64,000 bases of DNA, taken from contig JALXWS010000001.1 in the NCBI GenBank assembly GCA_025144025.1, positions 216,500-280,499 of the forward strand, given 5' to 3'. The position numbers and the translations under genes were made by a program. The number at the start of each line of letters is the position of its first letter. Position 1 is the stretch's first letter. The notes beneath the pieces are model-generated. The model was given only the letters and a program-made list of their open reading frames with translations, was not told where the DNA came from and did not search any database. Below are positions 29,206-38,743 of this stretch, piece after piece. This stretch comes from Corynebacterium sp. p3-SID1241 (lineage in GTDB: Bacteria; Actinomycetota; Actinomycetes; Mycobacteriales; Mycobacteriaceae).

Positions 29206-29673
29206 TTAGTATGCAGCGGTGACGTTGTCATAACCGTTGATCTTCAGCGCATCCATGATGCGCTGAACCGCCGCCTCATCCTTTTCTGGGGTTATAGGTC
29301 TCCGGGAAGGTCACGTGAGCGGAGTGGTCATCCTTGAACTCAATATTCATGAATTCGTGGCCCACCTCCTGGGTAGCTAGTGCCAGCTCGCGTTGCACAG
29401 CCAACTTGCCGCTTTGCAGGTTGCCACCATTGAAACCAGGATCGACTTCTTCAGAGCCTTCTGCAGTCCCACCATTGATGACATCTCCTTGTAACCGGTG
29501 ATGCGGCCGTTTTCCGCATGGGCACCCGGCTGCTGATCTGGTGCGGACTGCTGGCCGGTCTTCGCCGGATCCGGCTGGGACAACTGATCTTGAGCATCGA
29601 CTGGGCCGGTGGAACCCGCGAAGGGCATGATTGCAGCGACTGCGGTAGCAAGCAGGGAGGAAATAGACGACAT
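29206..29673 (-). pseudogene. Frameshifted small secreted protein
   Basis: Read from ATG 29673: a signal peptide (SSISSLLATAVAAIMPFAGS) followed by a Gln/Pro/Asp-rich part up to GRITGYKEM. Good coding sense then moves to another frame near 29470-29500 (NGGTAEGSEEVDPGFNGGNL, then LAVQRELALATQEVGHEFMN) and to a third near 29293 (PEKDEAAVQRIMDALKINGY, ending TAAY and stop at 29206). Two single-base shifts thus break one protein of about 150 residues. The C-terminal part resembles small exported domains but was not recognised. Sequencing error is an alternative to real decay. Confidence 0.6.
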
Positions 29674-29873
29674 AAGAATCACCTTAGATGTAGATGATTG
29701 CAAACTAAGATTGGCTGTAACGACAATGAATATATATCGCCATACCTGCAACCCTATTAATCAATAAAGGTCTCCTGTCAGACAATTTGACCCGCGGTCC
29801 CTACCCAAACACAACCAAAACATAGGAAGTGTTTCCACGATCACTAGAGTCCGCCCCCCAAGAAAAGCGCATG

Positions 29874-29912
29874 AAAAATCCCCCTGCCCCGCTAATACGG
29901 AGAGGGGGACGA
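29874..29912 (-). terminator. Terminator after rplO
   Basis: Minus strand: CCCCCTCTCCG pairs with CGGGGCAGGGGG (29880-29909, one bulge) and ATTTTTC follows. 29674-29878 holds no gene. Confidence 0.8.
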
Positions 29913-29930
29913 AAATCTACTTGAAAGAGA

Positions 29931-30377
29931 TTACTTGGTGTTGGCGGATCCGCCAGCAGCCTCGATCTTCTCTACAGCAGACTTGGAGAACTTATCAGCG
30001 GTGACGTTCAACTTAACGTTGATGTCGCCGTTGCCCAGAACCTTGACCGGCTTATTAGCGCGGACCAGGCCAGCAGCTGCGATGTCAGCAACGGTGATGT
30101 CGCCGCCATCTGCGAACTTCTCAGCAAGGTCAGCAACGTTGACTACCTGGTACTCAACGTGGTTCGGGTTCTTGAAGCCCTTCAGCTTAGGCAGACGCAT
30201 GTGGATCGGCATCTGGCCACCCTCGAAAGCAGCAGGTACCTGCTTACGAGCACCGGTGCCCTTGGTACCGCGACCAGCGGTCTTACCCTTGGAAGCCTCA
30301 CCGCGACCGACGCGGGTCTTAGGCTTATTTGCTCCTGCGGTTGGGCGCAGGTCGTGCAGCTTGATGATATCAGCCAT
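29931..30377 (-). CDS. rplO: 50S ribosomal protein L15
   Basis: 148 residues: [40 protein letters not shown] and [19 protein letters not shown] are typical. Last gene of the rpsH block; a terminator follows, so it is not co-transcribed with secY. Confidence 0.98.
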   Translation of the reverse strand: MADIIKLHDLRPTAGANKPKTRVGRGEASKGKTAGRGTKGTGARKQVPAAFEGGQMPIHMRLPKLKGFKNPNHVEYQVVNVADLAEKFADGGDITVADIAAAGLVRANKPVKVLGNGDINVKLNVTADKFSKSAVEKIEAAGGSANTK

Positions 30378-30380
30378 GGT

Positions 30381-30566
30381 TTACTCCCCTGCCACTTCTT
30401 CGACGGTGACCAGGTGGCGAACCTTCTGAACCATACCGCGAACGATCGGGGTGTCCTGCTTCACTACGGACTGACCGATGCGCTTGAGGCCAAGAGCCTC
30501 AATGTTCTTGCGGTGGTTCGGATTGGTGCCCACCAGGCCCTTTACCTGTGTAATCTTCAGAGCCAT
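30381..30566 (-). CDS. rpmD: 50S ribosomal protein L30
   Basis: 61 residues: [20 protein letters not shown] then [20 protein letters not shown], the whole L30 fold. Three-nt gaps to rpsE and rplO. Confidence 0.97.
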   Translation of the reverse strand: MALKITQVKGLVGTNPNHRKNIEALGLKRIGQSVVKQDTPIVRGMVQKVRHLVTVEEVAGE

Positions 30567-30569
30567 TGT

Positions 30570-31193
30570 TTATGCCTCCTGACCTGCGCGCTTGCGCAGC
30601 ATACGGGCCGGGGTGACCTCTTCGAGGGACTTGCCACGGCGTGCGGCAACCTCTTCAGGGCGAACCAGCTGCTTGAGGCCGTCCACGGTAGCGCGGACGA
30701 CGTTGAGTGCATTGTCGGAGCCCAGAGACTTCGACAGGATGTCCTGCACGCCAGCGCATTCGAGCACTGGACGAGCAGCACCACCAGCGATAACACCGGT
30801 ACCAGGTGCGGCAGGCTTCATCATGACGATGCCAGCTGCGTCGCGACCCTCAACCGGGTGGGTGATGGTGCCGGCAATCATTGGAACGCGGAAGAAGTTC
30901 TTGCGAGCCTCTTCAGCGCCCTTCTGGATTGCGGCCGGGACTTCCTTGGCCTTGCCGTAGCCAACGCCAACCTGACCCTGGCCGTCACCGACGACGACGA
31001 GGGCGGTAAAGGACATGTTGCGGCCACCCTTAACGGTCTTGGAGACGCGGTTAATGGTCACAACGCGCTCGATGTACTTATCGCGCTCGTTGTCCTGATG
31101 GTTACGACGATCGTTGCGGCGGCCGTTGCCACCGCGGTTGTTCTTGTTGTTCTCGGCGGAGCGTCCGCCGTCACGCTGTTCACGGTCCGACAT
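30570..31193 (-). CDS. rpsE: 30S ribosomal protein S5
   Basis: 207 residues. Asn/Arg/Gly-rich N-terminus, then [20 protein letters not shown] and the signature [20 protein letters not shown]. Important for translational accuracy; located on the back of the 30S subunit. About 40 nt after rplR. Confidence 0.98.
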   Translation of the reverse strand: MSDREQRDGGRSAENNKNNRGGNGRRNDRRNHQDNERDKYIERVVTINRVSKTVKGGRNMSFTALVVVGDGQGQVGVGYGKAKEVPAAIQKGAEEARKNFFRVPMIAGTITHPVEGRDAAGIVMMKPAAPGTGVIAGGAARPVLECAGVQDILSKSLGSDNALNVVRATVDGLKQLVRPEEVAARRGKSLEEVTPARMLRKRAGQEA

Positions 31194-31233
31194 TAGGCGT
31201 TCCTTCCGTTGATGTTTCCGTTGACGATGATCA

Positions 31234-31635
31234 TTAGAACTTCAGACCACCTTCACGTGCGGCGTCAGCCAGCGCAGCGACGCGGCCGTGGTACTTGTAG
31301 CCTGCGCGGTCAAATACGACGTGCTCGATGCCAGCGGCCTTTGCGCGCTCGGCAACCAGCTCGCCTACCTTAGCGGCCTTGGCCTTCTTATCGCCCTCGA
31401 GTGCACGAACGTCCGCCTCCATGGAGGATGCGGAGACCAGGGTGTGTCCTGCCAGGTCATCGATGACCTGGACGTGCATGTGGCGGGAGGAGCGGTGAAG
31501 AACCAGCCGCGGTGCCTCAGGGGTGCCACGCAGGGTCTTACGGATACGGAAGTGACGGCGTGCGCGTGCTTCGCGACGACGGGAGGAGATATCCTTGCCG
31601 ACTGGAGTGCGCTTGGTGTTTTCAGTGTTTGCCAT
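31234..31635 (-). CDS. rplR: 50S ribosomal protein L18
   Basis: 133 residues. Basic N-terminus [20 protein letters not shown] and the conserved [20 protein letters not shown]. Binds 5S rRNA together with L5. Confidence 0.98.
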   Translation of the reverse strand: MANTENTKRTPVGKDISSRRREARARRHFRIRKTLRGTPEAPRLVLHRSSRHMHVQVIDDLAGHTLVSASSMEADVRALEGDKKAKAAKVGELVAERAKAAGIEHVVFDRAGYKYHGRVAALADAAREGGLKF

Positions 31636-31638
31636 TGC

Positions 31639-32175
31639 TTACTTACCCGTCTTTCCGACCTTGCGACGGATCTGCTCGCCTTCGTAGCGAATACCCTTGC
31701 CCTTGTAAGGATCGTCCTTACGCAGACGGCGGATATTAGCGGCGATCTGTCCGACTAGTTGCTTGTCAATACCGGTAATGGACAGCTTGGTTGCGCCGTC
31801 CACTGCGAAGGTAATTCCCTCCGGAGCCTCGATGAGGATCGGGTGGGAGTAGCCCAGGCTGAATTCCAGGTCCTTACCCTTCTGCTGAACACGGTAGCCA
31901 ACACCGAAGATTTCCATCTTGATGGTGTAGCCCTCGGTCACGCCAACAACGGCGTTGTTCAGCAGGGAGCGGGACAGACCGTGCAGCGCACGGTGCTTGC
32001 GGTGGTCATCAGGGCGGGAGACGGACAGGACGCCGTCTTCCAGGTTGATGGCGATAGGCTCTGGAACGTTAACGCTCTGGGTGCCCTTAGGGCCCTTAAC
32101 CTCAACGTCTTGGCCGTTGATCTTGATTTCGACGCCGTTTGGTACGGCGATTGGTGCTAGACCGACTCGAGACAT
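31639..32175 (-). CDS. rplF: 50S ribosomal protein L6
   Basis: 178 residues: [20 protein letters not shown] at the start and the C-terminal signature [20 protein letters not shown]. Sits near the factor-binding site. Confidence 0.98.
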   Translation of the reverse strand: MSRVGLAPIAVPNGVEIKINGQDVEVKGPKGTQSVNVPEPIAINLEDGVLSVSRPDDHRKHRALHGLSRSLLNNAVVGVTEGYTIKMEIFGVGYRVQQKGKDLEFSLGYSHPILIEAPEGITFAVDGATKLSITGIDKQLVGQIAANIRRLRKDDPYKGKGIRYEGEQIRRKVGKTGK

Positions 32176-32190
32176 GTGTCAAACCTCCCT

Positions 32191-32574
32191 TTACCAGACG
32201 TAGGCGAGAACTTCTCCGCCTACGCCCTTCTCCTCAGCCTGACGGTCAGTCAGCACGCCGTGGGACGTGGAGATGATAGCCACGCCCAGGCCGCCCAAGA
32301 CCTGTGGCAGTTCGGTGGACTTTGCGTACACACGCAGACCCGGCTTAGACACGCGACGCAGGCCAGACAGGGAGCGCTCGCGGTTGTTGTACTTCAGCTC
32401 GAGGGACAGGGTGTGGCCCTCAACGGTGTAGTCAGCGATGTAGCCTTCCTGCTTCAAGATGTCAGCAATATTTGCCTTCAGCTTGGAGGTAGGCATCGAC
32501 ACGGTGTCATGGTGCGCATTACTTGCGTTGCGCACGCGCGACAGCATGTCGGCAATAGGATCAGTCATAGTCAT
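32191..32574 (-). CDS. rpsH: 30S ribosomal protein S8
   Basis: 127 residues: [20 protein letters not shown] and the C-terminal [20 protein letters not shown]. Key 16S rRNA binder and repressor of the spc operon in E. coli. First gene of its block. No rpsN (S14) gene precedes it; S14 must be encoded elsewhere. Confidence 0.97.
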   Translation of the reverse strand: MTMTDPIADMLSRVRNASNAHHDTVSMPTSKLKANIADILKQEGYIADYTVEGHTLSLELKYNNRERSLSGLRRVSKPGLRVYAKSTELPQVLGGLGVAIISTSHGVLTDRQAEEKGVGGEVLAYVW

Positions 32575-32842
32575 ATGAGTGACCGTGTACCTTTCTCGTT
32601 GCGGTTCCCGTGCTCACCAAAGCGTTCTCCGTGTGATTTCGGGCTACTCACGCTCCCCACGGTCAATACCGCGAGGCGCTCGCCACCCTTTGATTCAGAC
32701 AACGGTCCGCTATCTACGGCGAGGGGCCTACAACAAAGTTGATGTTCAGTTCTTGCATCGGCTCGGCGCTTTCTGCAGCTCAGCGCACCAAAATTCGCAA
32801 TGACTTAGGCACGCCAACGCCTCAGCGCAAGCACGAGGTACT

Positions 32843-32875
32843 ATGATACGCCATAACCTGCGGTTTTCCAAATGG
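32843..32875 (-). promoter_or_regulatory. Promoter of the rpsH block
   Basis: Minus strand: TTGGAA (32866-32871), 17 nt, TATCAT (32843-32848), inside CATTTGGAAAACC. This gives a leader of about 260 nt to rpsH. Bases 32575-32842 hold no gene; any leader RNA structure could lie there. Confidence 0.6.
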
Positions 32876-32929
32876 TCCCACTCCTTCATTAAAGTCGGGA
32901 CCTGCACGAACGCATATAAGGAGTTAGTC

Positions 32930-33178
32930 ATGAGCGAGACGCACGAGGACCCCATCCAATCCGCACACGAGTGGCTCGAAGAAGCCGCCCGTCTCCTCGG
33001 CCTTGATCCTCAGGAGGCAACCGCACTCACCCGCGAGATCCTGGACCTCACCAAGGACGTCGCGCACAATCGCTCCCGCCCCGCGGCCCCACTTACTGCT
33101 TTCCTCGTGGGCCTTGCCTCCAGCAACGTGGATGAAGCCCGTAGCAATATTGACGCCCTAAAGGAGGTACTACGGTAA
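32930..33178 (+). CDS. Small DUF6457-type protein upstream of fdhD
   Basis: 82 residues from ATG 32930 with AAGGAG upstream: SETHEDPIQSAHEWLEEAAR ... LTAFLVGLASSNVDEARSN. Helical, no membrane segment. In C. glutamicum a comparable small gene sits between fdhF and fdhD, so a link to formate dehydrogenase maturation is likely; the function is unknown. Stop and next start overlap by one base (TAATG), so it is coupled to fdhD. Confidence 0.7.
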   Translation: MSETHEDPIQSAHEWLEEAARLLGLDPQEATALTREILDLTKDVAHNRSRPAAPLTAFLVGLASSNVDEARSNIDALKEVLR

Positions 33179-33996
33179 TGGCCGGCCGCAAGAATTCCAC
33201 TTTCGCCGTCACTAAGGTCCGCTTGGGAGATGGTCTGCAGATCGATACCCGCGCCGATACCGTCGCCGGCGAGGAGCCACTCGAAATCCGCGTGGGCGGT
33301 CAGACCATTACCACCACCATGCGCACTCCCAGCCATGACGTGGAGCTAGCGCACGGTTTCCTACATTCGGAAGGCCACATTGCTTCGCTTGGCGACGTCG
33401 CCGAGGCCCGCTACTGCGCCGGCGCCACCGTCGAAGGCATGAATACCTACAATTTGCTCGACGTCGAACTTACAAAAAAGAATGTGCTCGACCTCAGCGA
33501 TCTGCGCTTGACCACCACAACCTCCGCCTGTGGTGTATGCGGTACCTCCTCTATAGAAGCATTAACCAAGCAGACGCGCTACCCGATTCCCCAAGTTCCG
33601 GTAGATCCCTATGTCGTGGCCAAGCTTCCCGAAGCTCTGCGCGCTGAGCAAAAAGAATTTAAGAAGACCGGCGGAATCCATGCCGCCGGCGCCTTCACCC
33701 TAGACGGTGAACCGGTAGTCATCCGCGAGGATATTGGCCGTCACAATGCCGCAGATAAGGTCATCGGCCACCTCCTTTTAGAAGACCGCCTGCCCGCAGA
33801 CGACCTCATTTTGGTCATGAGCTCGCGCGCCAGCTTCGAACTCGTTCAAAAGGCCGCAATGGCCGGATTCGGCATGCTCGTTGCTGTGAGCGCCGCCTCC
33901 TCCCTAGCGGTAGAGACTGCCCGCGAAACTGGCATGGCACTCGTCGGTTTCGCCCGCGGTGACCGCTTTAATCTGTATTCCGGTGAACTCGCTTAG
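33178..33996 (+). CDS. fdhD: Formate dehydrogenase accessory sulfurtransferase FdhD
   Basis: 272 residues. The catalytic pair is in TTTTSACGVCGTSS (C118 and C121). Other family blocks: HGFLHSEGHI, GGIHAAGAFT and EDIGRHNAADKVIG. FdhD passes sulfur to the Mo-bis-MGD cofactor of formate dehydrogenase in the cytoplasm. No fdhF catalytic gene lies in the window. The 3' end overlaps the convergent formate/nitrite channel gene by 4 nt. Confidence 0.96.
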   Translation: MAGRKNSTFAVTKVRLGDGLQIDTRADTVAGEEPLEIRVGGQTITTTMRTPSHDVELAHGFLHSEGHIASLGDVAEARYCAGATVEGMNTYNLLDVELTKKNVLDLSDLRLTTTTSACGVCGTSSIEALTKQTRYPIPQVPVDPYVVAKLPEALRAEQKEFKKTGGIHAAGAFTLDGEPVVIREDIGRHNAADKVIGHLLLEDRLPADDLILVMSSRASFELVQKAAMAGFGMLVAVSAASSLAVETARETGMALVGFARGDRFNLYSGELA

Positions 33997-34778
33997 TCGC
34001 GGTAGGCCTCCGGGCCGCGATTGAGCCACGCGTAGACGCCGCCAACCAAAAGGCCGCCGCCAATAAAGTTGCCGATCCAGACCAGGATCCAATTGAGAGC
34101 CACGTTGCCGGCCGTCAACGCTGCCGGCACCGGGTCGGAGGCGAATAGCGTGATGCTAAACAGGCAGAAGTTCGCGATAACGTGCTCTAGGCCTAAAGCC
34201 ACGAAAGCGCCAATGATCGGAATGATGACAAAGAACTTCGAAGCTGCATCCTTGGCGAAGATGGCACCGACGATGCCCATGTTGACCACAAAGTTCGCGG
34301 CAATGGCCTCTACCAGCATGCCTTGCGGGGACTTGATAAGCTTGCCTTCAGAAACCGATACCAGAAGGTGCGAGGGATCTAGGTCAGCAAATTTGGCGGA
34401 CATCGCCATAATGGCGGCAAAGATGATCGCCCCCACCAGGTTGAAAATGGTGGTAATAAGCAGCAAGTAAAAGGCCTTGCCCCACGCCACATGCTTATTG
34501 CTGGCGGCATAGACCATGTACATCATGTTGCCGGTAGCTAGATCCGCGCCCAAGAGCAAAATGGCAAAAAGGCCGACACCAAAAAACAGGGCGAAAGCCA
34601 CAGCACCCAAACCCGGCGCTACACCATTGACAGCTTGGCCTACCACGCCGGCAAAGGCGGTACCGATGCACAGGTACACGCCGGCCAAGGTAGCGCGAAC
34701 TGCAAAGCGAGCGAAGGATTCATCTAATAAGGTGACCTTCTTGACGGCCGCCGCCTTGGTGGCATCATTGAGAGACAT
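33993..34778 (-). CDS. Formate/nitrite transporter (FNT family)
   Basis: 261 residues with six membrane helices. FNT features: LAGVYLCIGTAFAG, ELATGNMMY-like (ADLATGNMMYMVYAASNKHV), a NF(V/L)VN-type helix break (IAANFVVNMG), and a final WIGNFIGGGLLVG. Moves formate or nitrite across the membrane. ATG 34778 is chosen because GAGGT lies 4 nt upstream; an earlier TTG exists. The fdhD neighbour argues for formate. A probable promoter (TTGACG 34841-34846 with TAAGAT 34816-34821) lies upstream. Confidence 0.9.
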   Translation of the reverse strand: MSLNDATKAAAVKKVTLLDESFARFAVRATLAGVYLCIGTAFAGVVGQAVNGVAPGLGAVAFALFFGVGLFAILLLGADLATGNMMYMVYAASNKHVAWGKAFYLLLITTIFNLVGAIIFAAIMAMSAKFADLDPSHLLVSVSEGKLIKSPQGMLVEAIAANFVVNMGIVGAIFAKDAASKFFVIIPIIGAFVALGLEHVIANFCLFSITLFASDPVPAALTAGNVALNWILVWIGNFIGGGLLVGGVYAWLNRGPEAYRD

Positions 34779-34815
34779 TTCTACCTCATTAATCAAAGAG
34801 TATTAAATCCTTCTA

Positions 34816-34846
34816 ATCTTATCCTGACCACCTGATTCCGCGTCAA
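34816..34846 (-). promoter_or_regulatory. Probable promoter of the FNT gene
   Basis: Minus strand: TTGACG (34841-34846) and TAAGAT (34816-34821) with a 19-nt spacer; wide but usable. Confidence 0.35.
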
Positions 34847-34918
34847 TTCCGGGTATGCATAACACTGCGTTGTAAGCTAGAACTTTCCTATCACCCGTAT
34901 TTTCTCTTCGGAGGTCGC

Positions 34919-35800
34919 ATGGATTCCCACTACCGGCCGCGGAGGGAACCGAATCGGCTTCCCGCTAACGGGCGCCGCAGCGTTCCATCGCGATCCGACC
35001 GCACAGATGCTGATCGCCAATGGCGCCAGACCGAAACGCGCACCCGCCAACAACAGCGCCGCCGCCCACCGCGCCGCGTTGAGGACACCTCACTTCCCCG
35101 ACACCGCCGCAAACCCACGCTGTGGGAGCGGATCAAAAAGGTATGGAAGTCCTCCGGCATCCTTCGCGTGGTTATCGGCATCGTTGCCACGGTGCTACTC
35201 GCCAGCACGATTAACCGGGTGGTCAACCCACCAGCGGGTCTAGAGACCAATGAAGTCACTGCAGAAGAGGCACCTGCCATCGACCCTTCACCTGCAGTCG
35301 AGCTCTTCATCCCAGCCATTGAGGTTCATGCCGATTTTCAAGACGGCTCCTGCCGCGTAGTAAACGGTGCCATCAATCCGGACTCCATGAATAAGGCCTG
35401 CACCTATACTGCCGAAGACCGCCCTTATTCTCTGCCGGGCACGACGTCCCAGGACATCGTGGTCATTGCCGGCCATACCGGTGCGGGCGTGCCAGGCGTT
35501 TTCAATAACCTCTACGATGGTTCCGCGAATGAGCACAAGGTTCATCTGGGGGACAAGCTCTACGTGCGCACACAGAACTCCGGCCAGAACTGGCTCATCT
35601 ATACGGCTACCGACTTACACGACCCAGATAAACAGGGGCTTTCTGACGACGCCTCTATTTGGGGCGAAGGCCCCATGCCCGGCCGCCTTCTCACCATCAG
35701 TTGCATTCAACCTGCCAACCCTTTGGAGCCGGCAGTGCGTAACGCGGTCGTCGGCTGGCAGTATGAGGGCACCACGCACACAGAGACCGAAAGCGCCTAA
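34919..35800 (+). CDS. Sortase (class E/F type transpeptidase)
   Basis: 293 residues. The first ~70 are very Arg/Gln-rich and cytoplasmic. One membrane anchor follows (ILRVVIGIVATVLLASTI, ~81-98), then a sortase fold with His in VVIAGHTGAG (H186), Cys in LLTISCIQPA (C262) and Arg in PAVRNAVVGW (R274). The Cys is in TISC rather than the usual TL(T)TC. Sortases attach proteins with a C-terminal sorting signal to the wall; class E prefers LAXTG. GGAGG precedes the ATG. A protein with a sorting-signal-like tail (37690) lies 2 kb away. Confidence 0.82.
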   Translation: MDSHYRPRREPNRLPANGRRSVPSRSDRTDADRQWRQTETRTRQQQRRRPPRRVEDTSLPRHRRKPTLWERIKKVWKSSGILRVVIGIVATVLLASTINRVVNPPAGLETNEVTAEEAPAIDPSPAVELFIPAIEVHADFQDGSCRVVNGAINPDSMNKACTYTAEDRPYSLPGTTSQDIVVIAGHTGAGVPGVFNNLYDGSANEHKVHLGDKLYVRTQNSGQNWLIYTATDLHDPDKQGLSDDASIWGEGPMPGRLLTISCIQPANPLEPAVRNAVVGWQYEGTTHTETESA

Positions 35801-35862
35801 GCCACACCCGCAGAAGCCGGCGCCTGCGCACCTTTGAAGTCAAGCTGCTCGGTAAAACTAGA

Positions 35863-35896
35863 AAATCCCAACGCCCCTTCCGGGGAGTTGGGATTT
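35863..35896. terminator. Bidirectional terminator between sortase gene and rplE
   Basis: Perfect 10-bp stem AAATCCCAAC (35863-35872) and GTTGGGATTT (35887-35896). A/T-rich flanks on both sides suit both convergent genes. Confidence 0.75.
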
Positions 35897-35909
35897 CTTA
35901 GCGCTCTAT

Positions 35910-36461
35910 TTACTTGAACGGGAAGCCGAGCTCGCGCAAGAGCTTGCGCCCCTCGTCGTCGTTAGTAGCGCTGGTAACGACGGTGATGTCCATACCACGA
36001 GGGCGGTCGATCTTGTCGATGTCGATCTCGTAGAACATGGACTGCTCGGACAGGCCGAAGGTGTAGTTGCCGTGGCCGTCGAACTGCTGATCAGACAGAC
36101 CGCGGAAGTCACGAATACGTGGCAGCGCGATGGTCAGCAGGCGGTCCAGGAACTCCCACATGCGGTCGCCGCGCAGGGTAACGCGTGCACCGATGGGCAT
36201 GCCTTCACGCAGCTTGAAGTTCGCAATGGACTTCTTAGCGCGACGCAGCTGCGGCTTCTGACCGGTAATAGCGGTCAGATCCTCGAGTGCGCCGTTGATG
36301 ACCTTGGAGTCACGTGCGGCTTCGCCAACACCCATGTTGACAACGACCTTGGTGACGCCAGGGATCTGCATGACGTTGTCGTACTTGAACTCGTCATTCA
36401 GGGTCTTGCGGATTTCCTCGCGGTAGCGAGTCTTCAGACGCGGGGTGTAGTTCTCGCTCAT
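35910..36461 (-). CDS. rplE: 50S ribosomal protein L5
   Basis: 183 residues: [40 protein letters not shown] and [15 protein letters not shown]. Binds 5S rRNA in the central protuberance. Last gene of the rplN-rplX-rplE block. Confidence 0.98.
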   Translation of the reverse strand: MSENYTPRLKTRYREEIRKTLNDEFKYDNVMQIPGVTKVVVNMGVGEAARDSKVINGALEDLTAITGQKPQLRRAKKSIANFKLREGMPIGARVTLRGDRMWEFLDRLLTIALPRIRDFRGLSDQQFDGHGNYTFGLSEQSMFYEIDIDKIDRPRGMDITVVTSATNDDEGRKLLRELGFPFK

Positions 36462-36463
36462 TT

Positions 36464-36778
36464 TTAGATGTCCTTCCCGTTGCTACGCGCGATACGGACC
36501 TTCTTGCCGTTCTCGTCGAAACGGTAGCCCACGCGGGTCGGGTTGCCTTCGGAGTCAACGATCGCAACGTTGGACACGTGGATCGGAGCTTCCTGGGTAA
36601 CGATTCCGCCGGACTCGGCGCCACGCTCGGCAGCAGAGTTTGCGACGTGCTTCTTGATGCGGTTAACGCCCTCAACGAGGACCTTGTCACGCTTTGGGTA
36701 TGCCTCGATGACCTTGCCCTTCGCGCCCTTATCTGGGCCCGAAATGACGATCACCATATCTCCCTTATGGATCTTCAT
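36464..36778 (-). CDS. rplX: 50S ribosomal protein L24
   Basis: 104 residues with the KOW motif [20 protein letters not shown] and [14 protein letters not shown]. Assembly initiator of the 50S subunit. Confidence 0.98.
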   Translation of the reverse strand: MKIHKGDMVIVISGPDKGAKGKVIEAYPKRDKVLVEGVNRIKKHVANSAAERGAESGGIVTQEAPIHVSNVAIVDSEGNPTRVGYRFDENGKKVRIARSNGKDI

Positions 36779-36782
36779 AAGA

Positions 36783-37151
36783 CTAGATCACCTCCGGTGC
36801 GAGAGAAACGATCTTCATGAAACGCTTGTCACGAAGTTCGCGAGCAACCGGCCCGAAGATACGGGTACCACGAGGCTCGCTATCGCCCTTGAGAACAACT
36901 GCAGCGTTCTCGTCAAAGCGAATGTAGGAGCCGTCTGGACGACGGGTTTCCTTCTTCGCGCGGACGATAACCGCCTTTACGATTTCGTTTTCCTTAACGT
37001 TGCCACCTGGGACAGCGTCCTTGACAGTCGCAACGATGACGTCGCCGATGCCAGCGGAGCGTCGGACAGAGCCGCCGAGAACGCGGATGCACAGCAGTTC
37101 ACGTGCACCAGAGTTGTCGGCGACGCGCAGACGCGATTCTTGCTGAATCAC
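36783..37151 (-). CDS. rplN: 50S ribosomal protein L14
   Basis: 122 residues from GTG 37151: [25 protein letters not shown] lies 7 nt upstream and the length is standard. The frame upstream to 37205 adds a non-conserved stretch. First gene of its block; its long upstream region (37152-37689) separates it from the divergent secreted-protein gene. Confidence 0.97.
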   Translation of the reverse strand: MIQQESRLRVADNSGARELLCIRVLGGSVRRSAGIGDVIVATVKDAVPGGNVKENEIVKAVIVRAKKETRRPDGSYIRFDENAAVVLKGDSEPRGTRIFGPVARELRDKRFMKIVSLAPEVI

Positions 37152-37689
37152 TATGGGTCTCCTGACCTGGATTGATGTGCGGTAAGATTTCCGTCCTTGC
37201 CGCACGCGGTCTACAAACTTGCGATGCTCAAGCCTTTACAACGGACTGTGCCGAAGGGTCTCGGACCGGCGGTTCGGAAACGCACCACTACGGGCCGACC
37301 AGCTTTTGCAACCTATACATTCAACCACACGCGCACACCATTACCAAAACACTGCCTATTGCTTGCCGACGCCCCCTCTAACGCCAAAATATTCCCTGCA
37401 TTACCCCCGGATACCCCCATAAAGTCTTGTTTCGAATAGGTCAATTCTCCTCGCCCGTCGTATTTAATCGCTCTATCTGGGACTTTAGTTCGCACGTTCA
37501 AGCCTTGCGGTGCAACTATCCAGGCACGCATGTTCTAAATTTTCCCAACTTTCACACGTGTAACACATGAAAATTCCAGTTAACTCAAGTTTTTGGGGTG
37601 ACAATTGAGAGCGATGTGACTAGTGTGGTTTGCGTCAAGAAAGACATCTGCTTTTTGGCGCGTACCTATATTTCCCGAAGGAGAAACAC
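37152..37689. other. Divergent intergenic region rplN / secreted protein
   Basis: 538 bp without a gene. For rplN, a possible promoter on the minus strand is TTGACC (37440-37445) with TATGGG 17 nt downstream (37417-37422). For the plus-strand gene, GTGACA (37599-37604), 16 nt, TAGTGT (37621-37626). A small palindrome ACACGTGT lies near 37554. All tentative. Confidence 0.3.
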
Positions 37690-38610
37690 ATGAACCGTTT
37701 GCCACAGACCCTGACCGCTGCTGTTCTGACCGGCGCGCTCGCCTTTGGCGGCGCAGCTGTTGCTCAGGCCCAAATTCCGGATCCGGTAGAGGACAAGCCC
37801 CTGACCGAGATGCCTACCCCGTCTGCGGATGAAGATACCGCTACCGAAGACACCCCAGCTGAAGAGGGCACCAGCGATATTGAACGCCATGATGTTGCTG
37901 CCGATCCGATTACCGTCGATGGTGTCGAGTACTTCAAGCAGGAAGACGGTTCTTGGCTGTCCAAGCCGGTCGCAGGCAATCCTGTTCGCTTGACTCCTGA
38001 GCAGGCAGAAGAGTTCGTGAAGGAGCAGCAGGACACCTCCACAATTCCTGCTCCTGCCACCAAGAAGGACGCAGAGGGCAACGAGTGGTACCAGAGCCTG
38101 AAGGATCCGGCTATCTACGTTAACGACCCAGCTCTGGTAAACGAAGAGATCACCGACGAGATGCGTGACGCTTACGCAAAGGCGTTCCCGTCTGAGGATC
38201 CGAAGCCAGGCTTCGACAAGAAGAAGCTGGCTTGGTTGGCACTGCCAGCTGCATTGATCATCGGTGGCATCACCTGGTACCTGTCCCAGGATGGCAAGAC
38301 CTACGTCAAGGACGAGGCACGCAAGAACCAGCAGCCGACCGCTGAGGAGAAGGCTGCTTCCGAGCAGATGCTGAACGCCAACAAGGACGAAGTTATCGCC
38401 CAGGGCGGTCAGCTCGCTGAGGGCGACGCTGCTCAGGCTGACGCCCCTTCCGCTCCATCTGCCCCAGCTGCTGGCGAGTCCGCAGACTCCGCACGTGGTA
38501 TGTCCGCTGAGACGGGCTCCAACTCCGTTGCCCAGGCTCTGGCTGCACTGGCTGTAGCTGCGATGGTTGCTGCTGGCGCATTCGCCGCACGCCGCAAGTT
38601 CTTCGCTTAA
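37690..38610 (+). CDS. Secreted, C-terminally anchored protein with sorting-signal-like tail
   Basis: 306 residues. Signal peptide ~1-28 (LTAAVLTGALAFGGAAVAQA). Residues ~30-170 are acidic and Pro/Thr/Glu-rich with the block ITVDGVEYFKQEDGSWLSKP. A hydrophobic segment (LAWLALPAALIIGGITWYL) lies near 175-195, then a helical charged part. The end is RGMSAETGSNSVAQAL, a ~19-residue hydrophobic stretch and RRKFFA. Layout at the end (xxETG, hydrophobic, positive tail) is that of a sortase substrate, though the motif is MSAETG rather than LPXTG or LAXTG. C. glutamicum has a comparable secreted protein gene next to rplN. Function unknown. ATG 37690 has AAGGAG upstream; followed by a terminator. Confidence 0.7.
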   Translation: MNRLPQTLTAAVLTGALAFGGAAVAQAQIPDPVEDKPLTEMPTPSADEDTATEDTPAEEGTSDIERHDVAADPITVDGVEYFKQEDGSWLSKPVAGNPVRLTPEQAEEFVKEQQDTSTIPAPATKKDAEGNEWYQSLKDPAIYVNDPALVNEEITDEMRDAYAKAFPSEDPKPGFDKKKLAWLALPAALIIGGITWYLSQDGKTYVKDEARKNQQPTAEEKAASEQMLNANKDEVIAQGGQLAEGDAAQADAPSAPSAPAAGESADSARGMSAETGSNSVAQALAALAVAAMVAAGAFAARRKFFA

Positions 38611-38651
38611 GCAAGAGCCTTCCTACCAAGTAGGAAACTGAATTGAGACTG

Positions 38652-38692
38652 GCTGCGCCGGTCGGGCTTCGGTCCGGCCGGCGCAGCTTTTT
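38652..38692 (+). terminator. Terminator of the secreted-protein gene
   Basis: Perfect 10-bp stem GCTGCGCCGG (38652-38661) with CCGGCGCAGC (38678-38687) followed by TTTTTG. Confidence 0.92.
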
Positions 38693-38743
38693 GTATGCCT
38701 GACTAAAACTGCGGTCACGCAGGGTCAAGGACCCATCCGAGTT

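Noticed and set aside
32575-32842. Possible rpsN (S14) gene before rpsH
   Set aside because: No S14 sequence in any frame; the region seems to be a leader.
37549-37575. Possible GlxR/CRP-type operator around ACACGTGT
   Set aside because: The spacing does not match TGTGA-N6-TCACA; kept only as a small palindrome.
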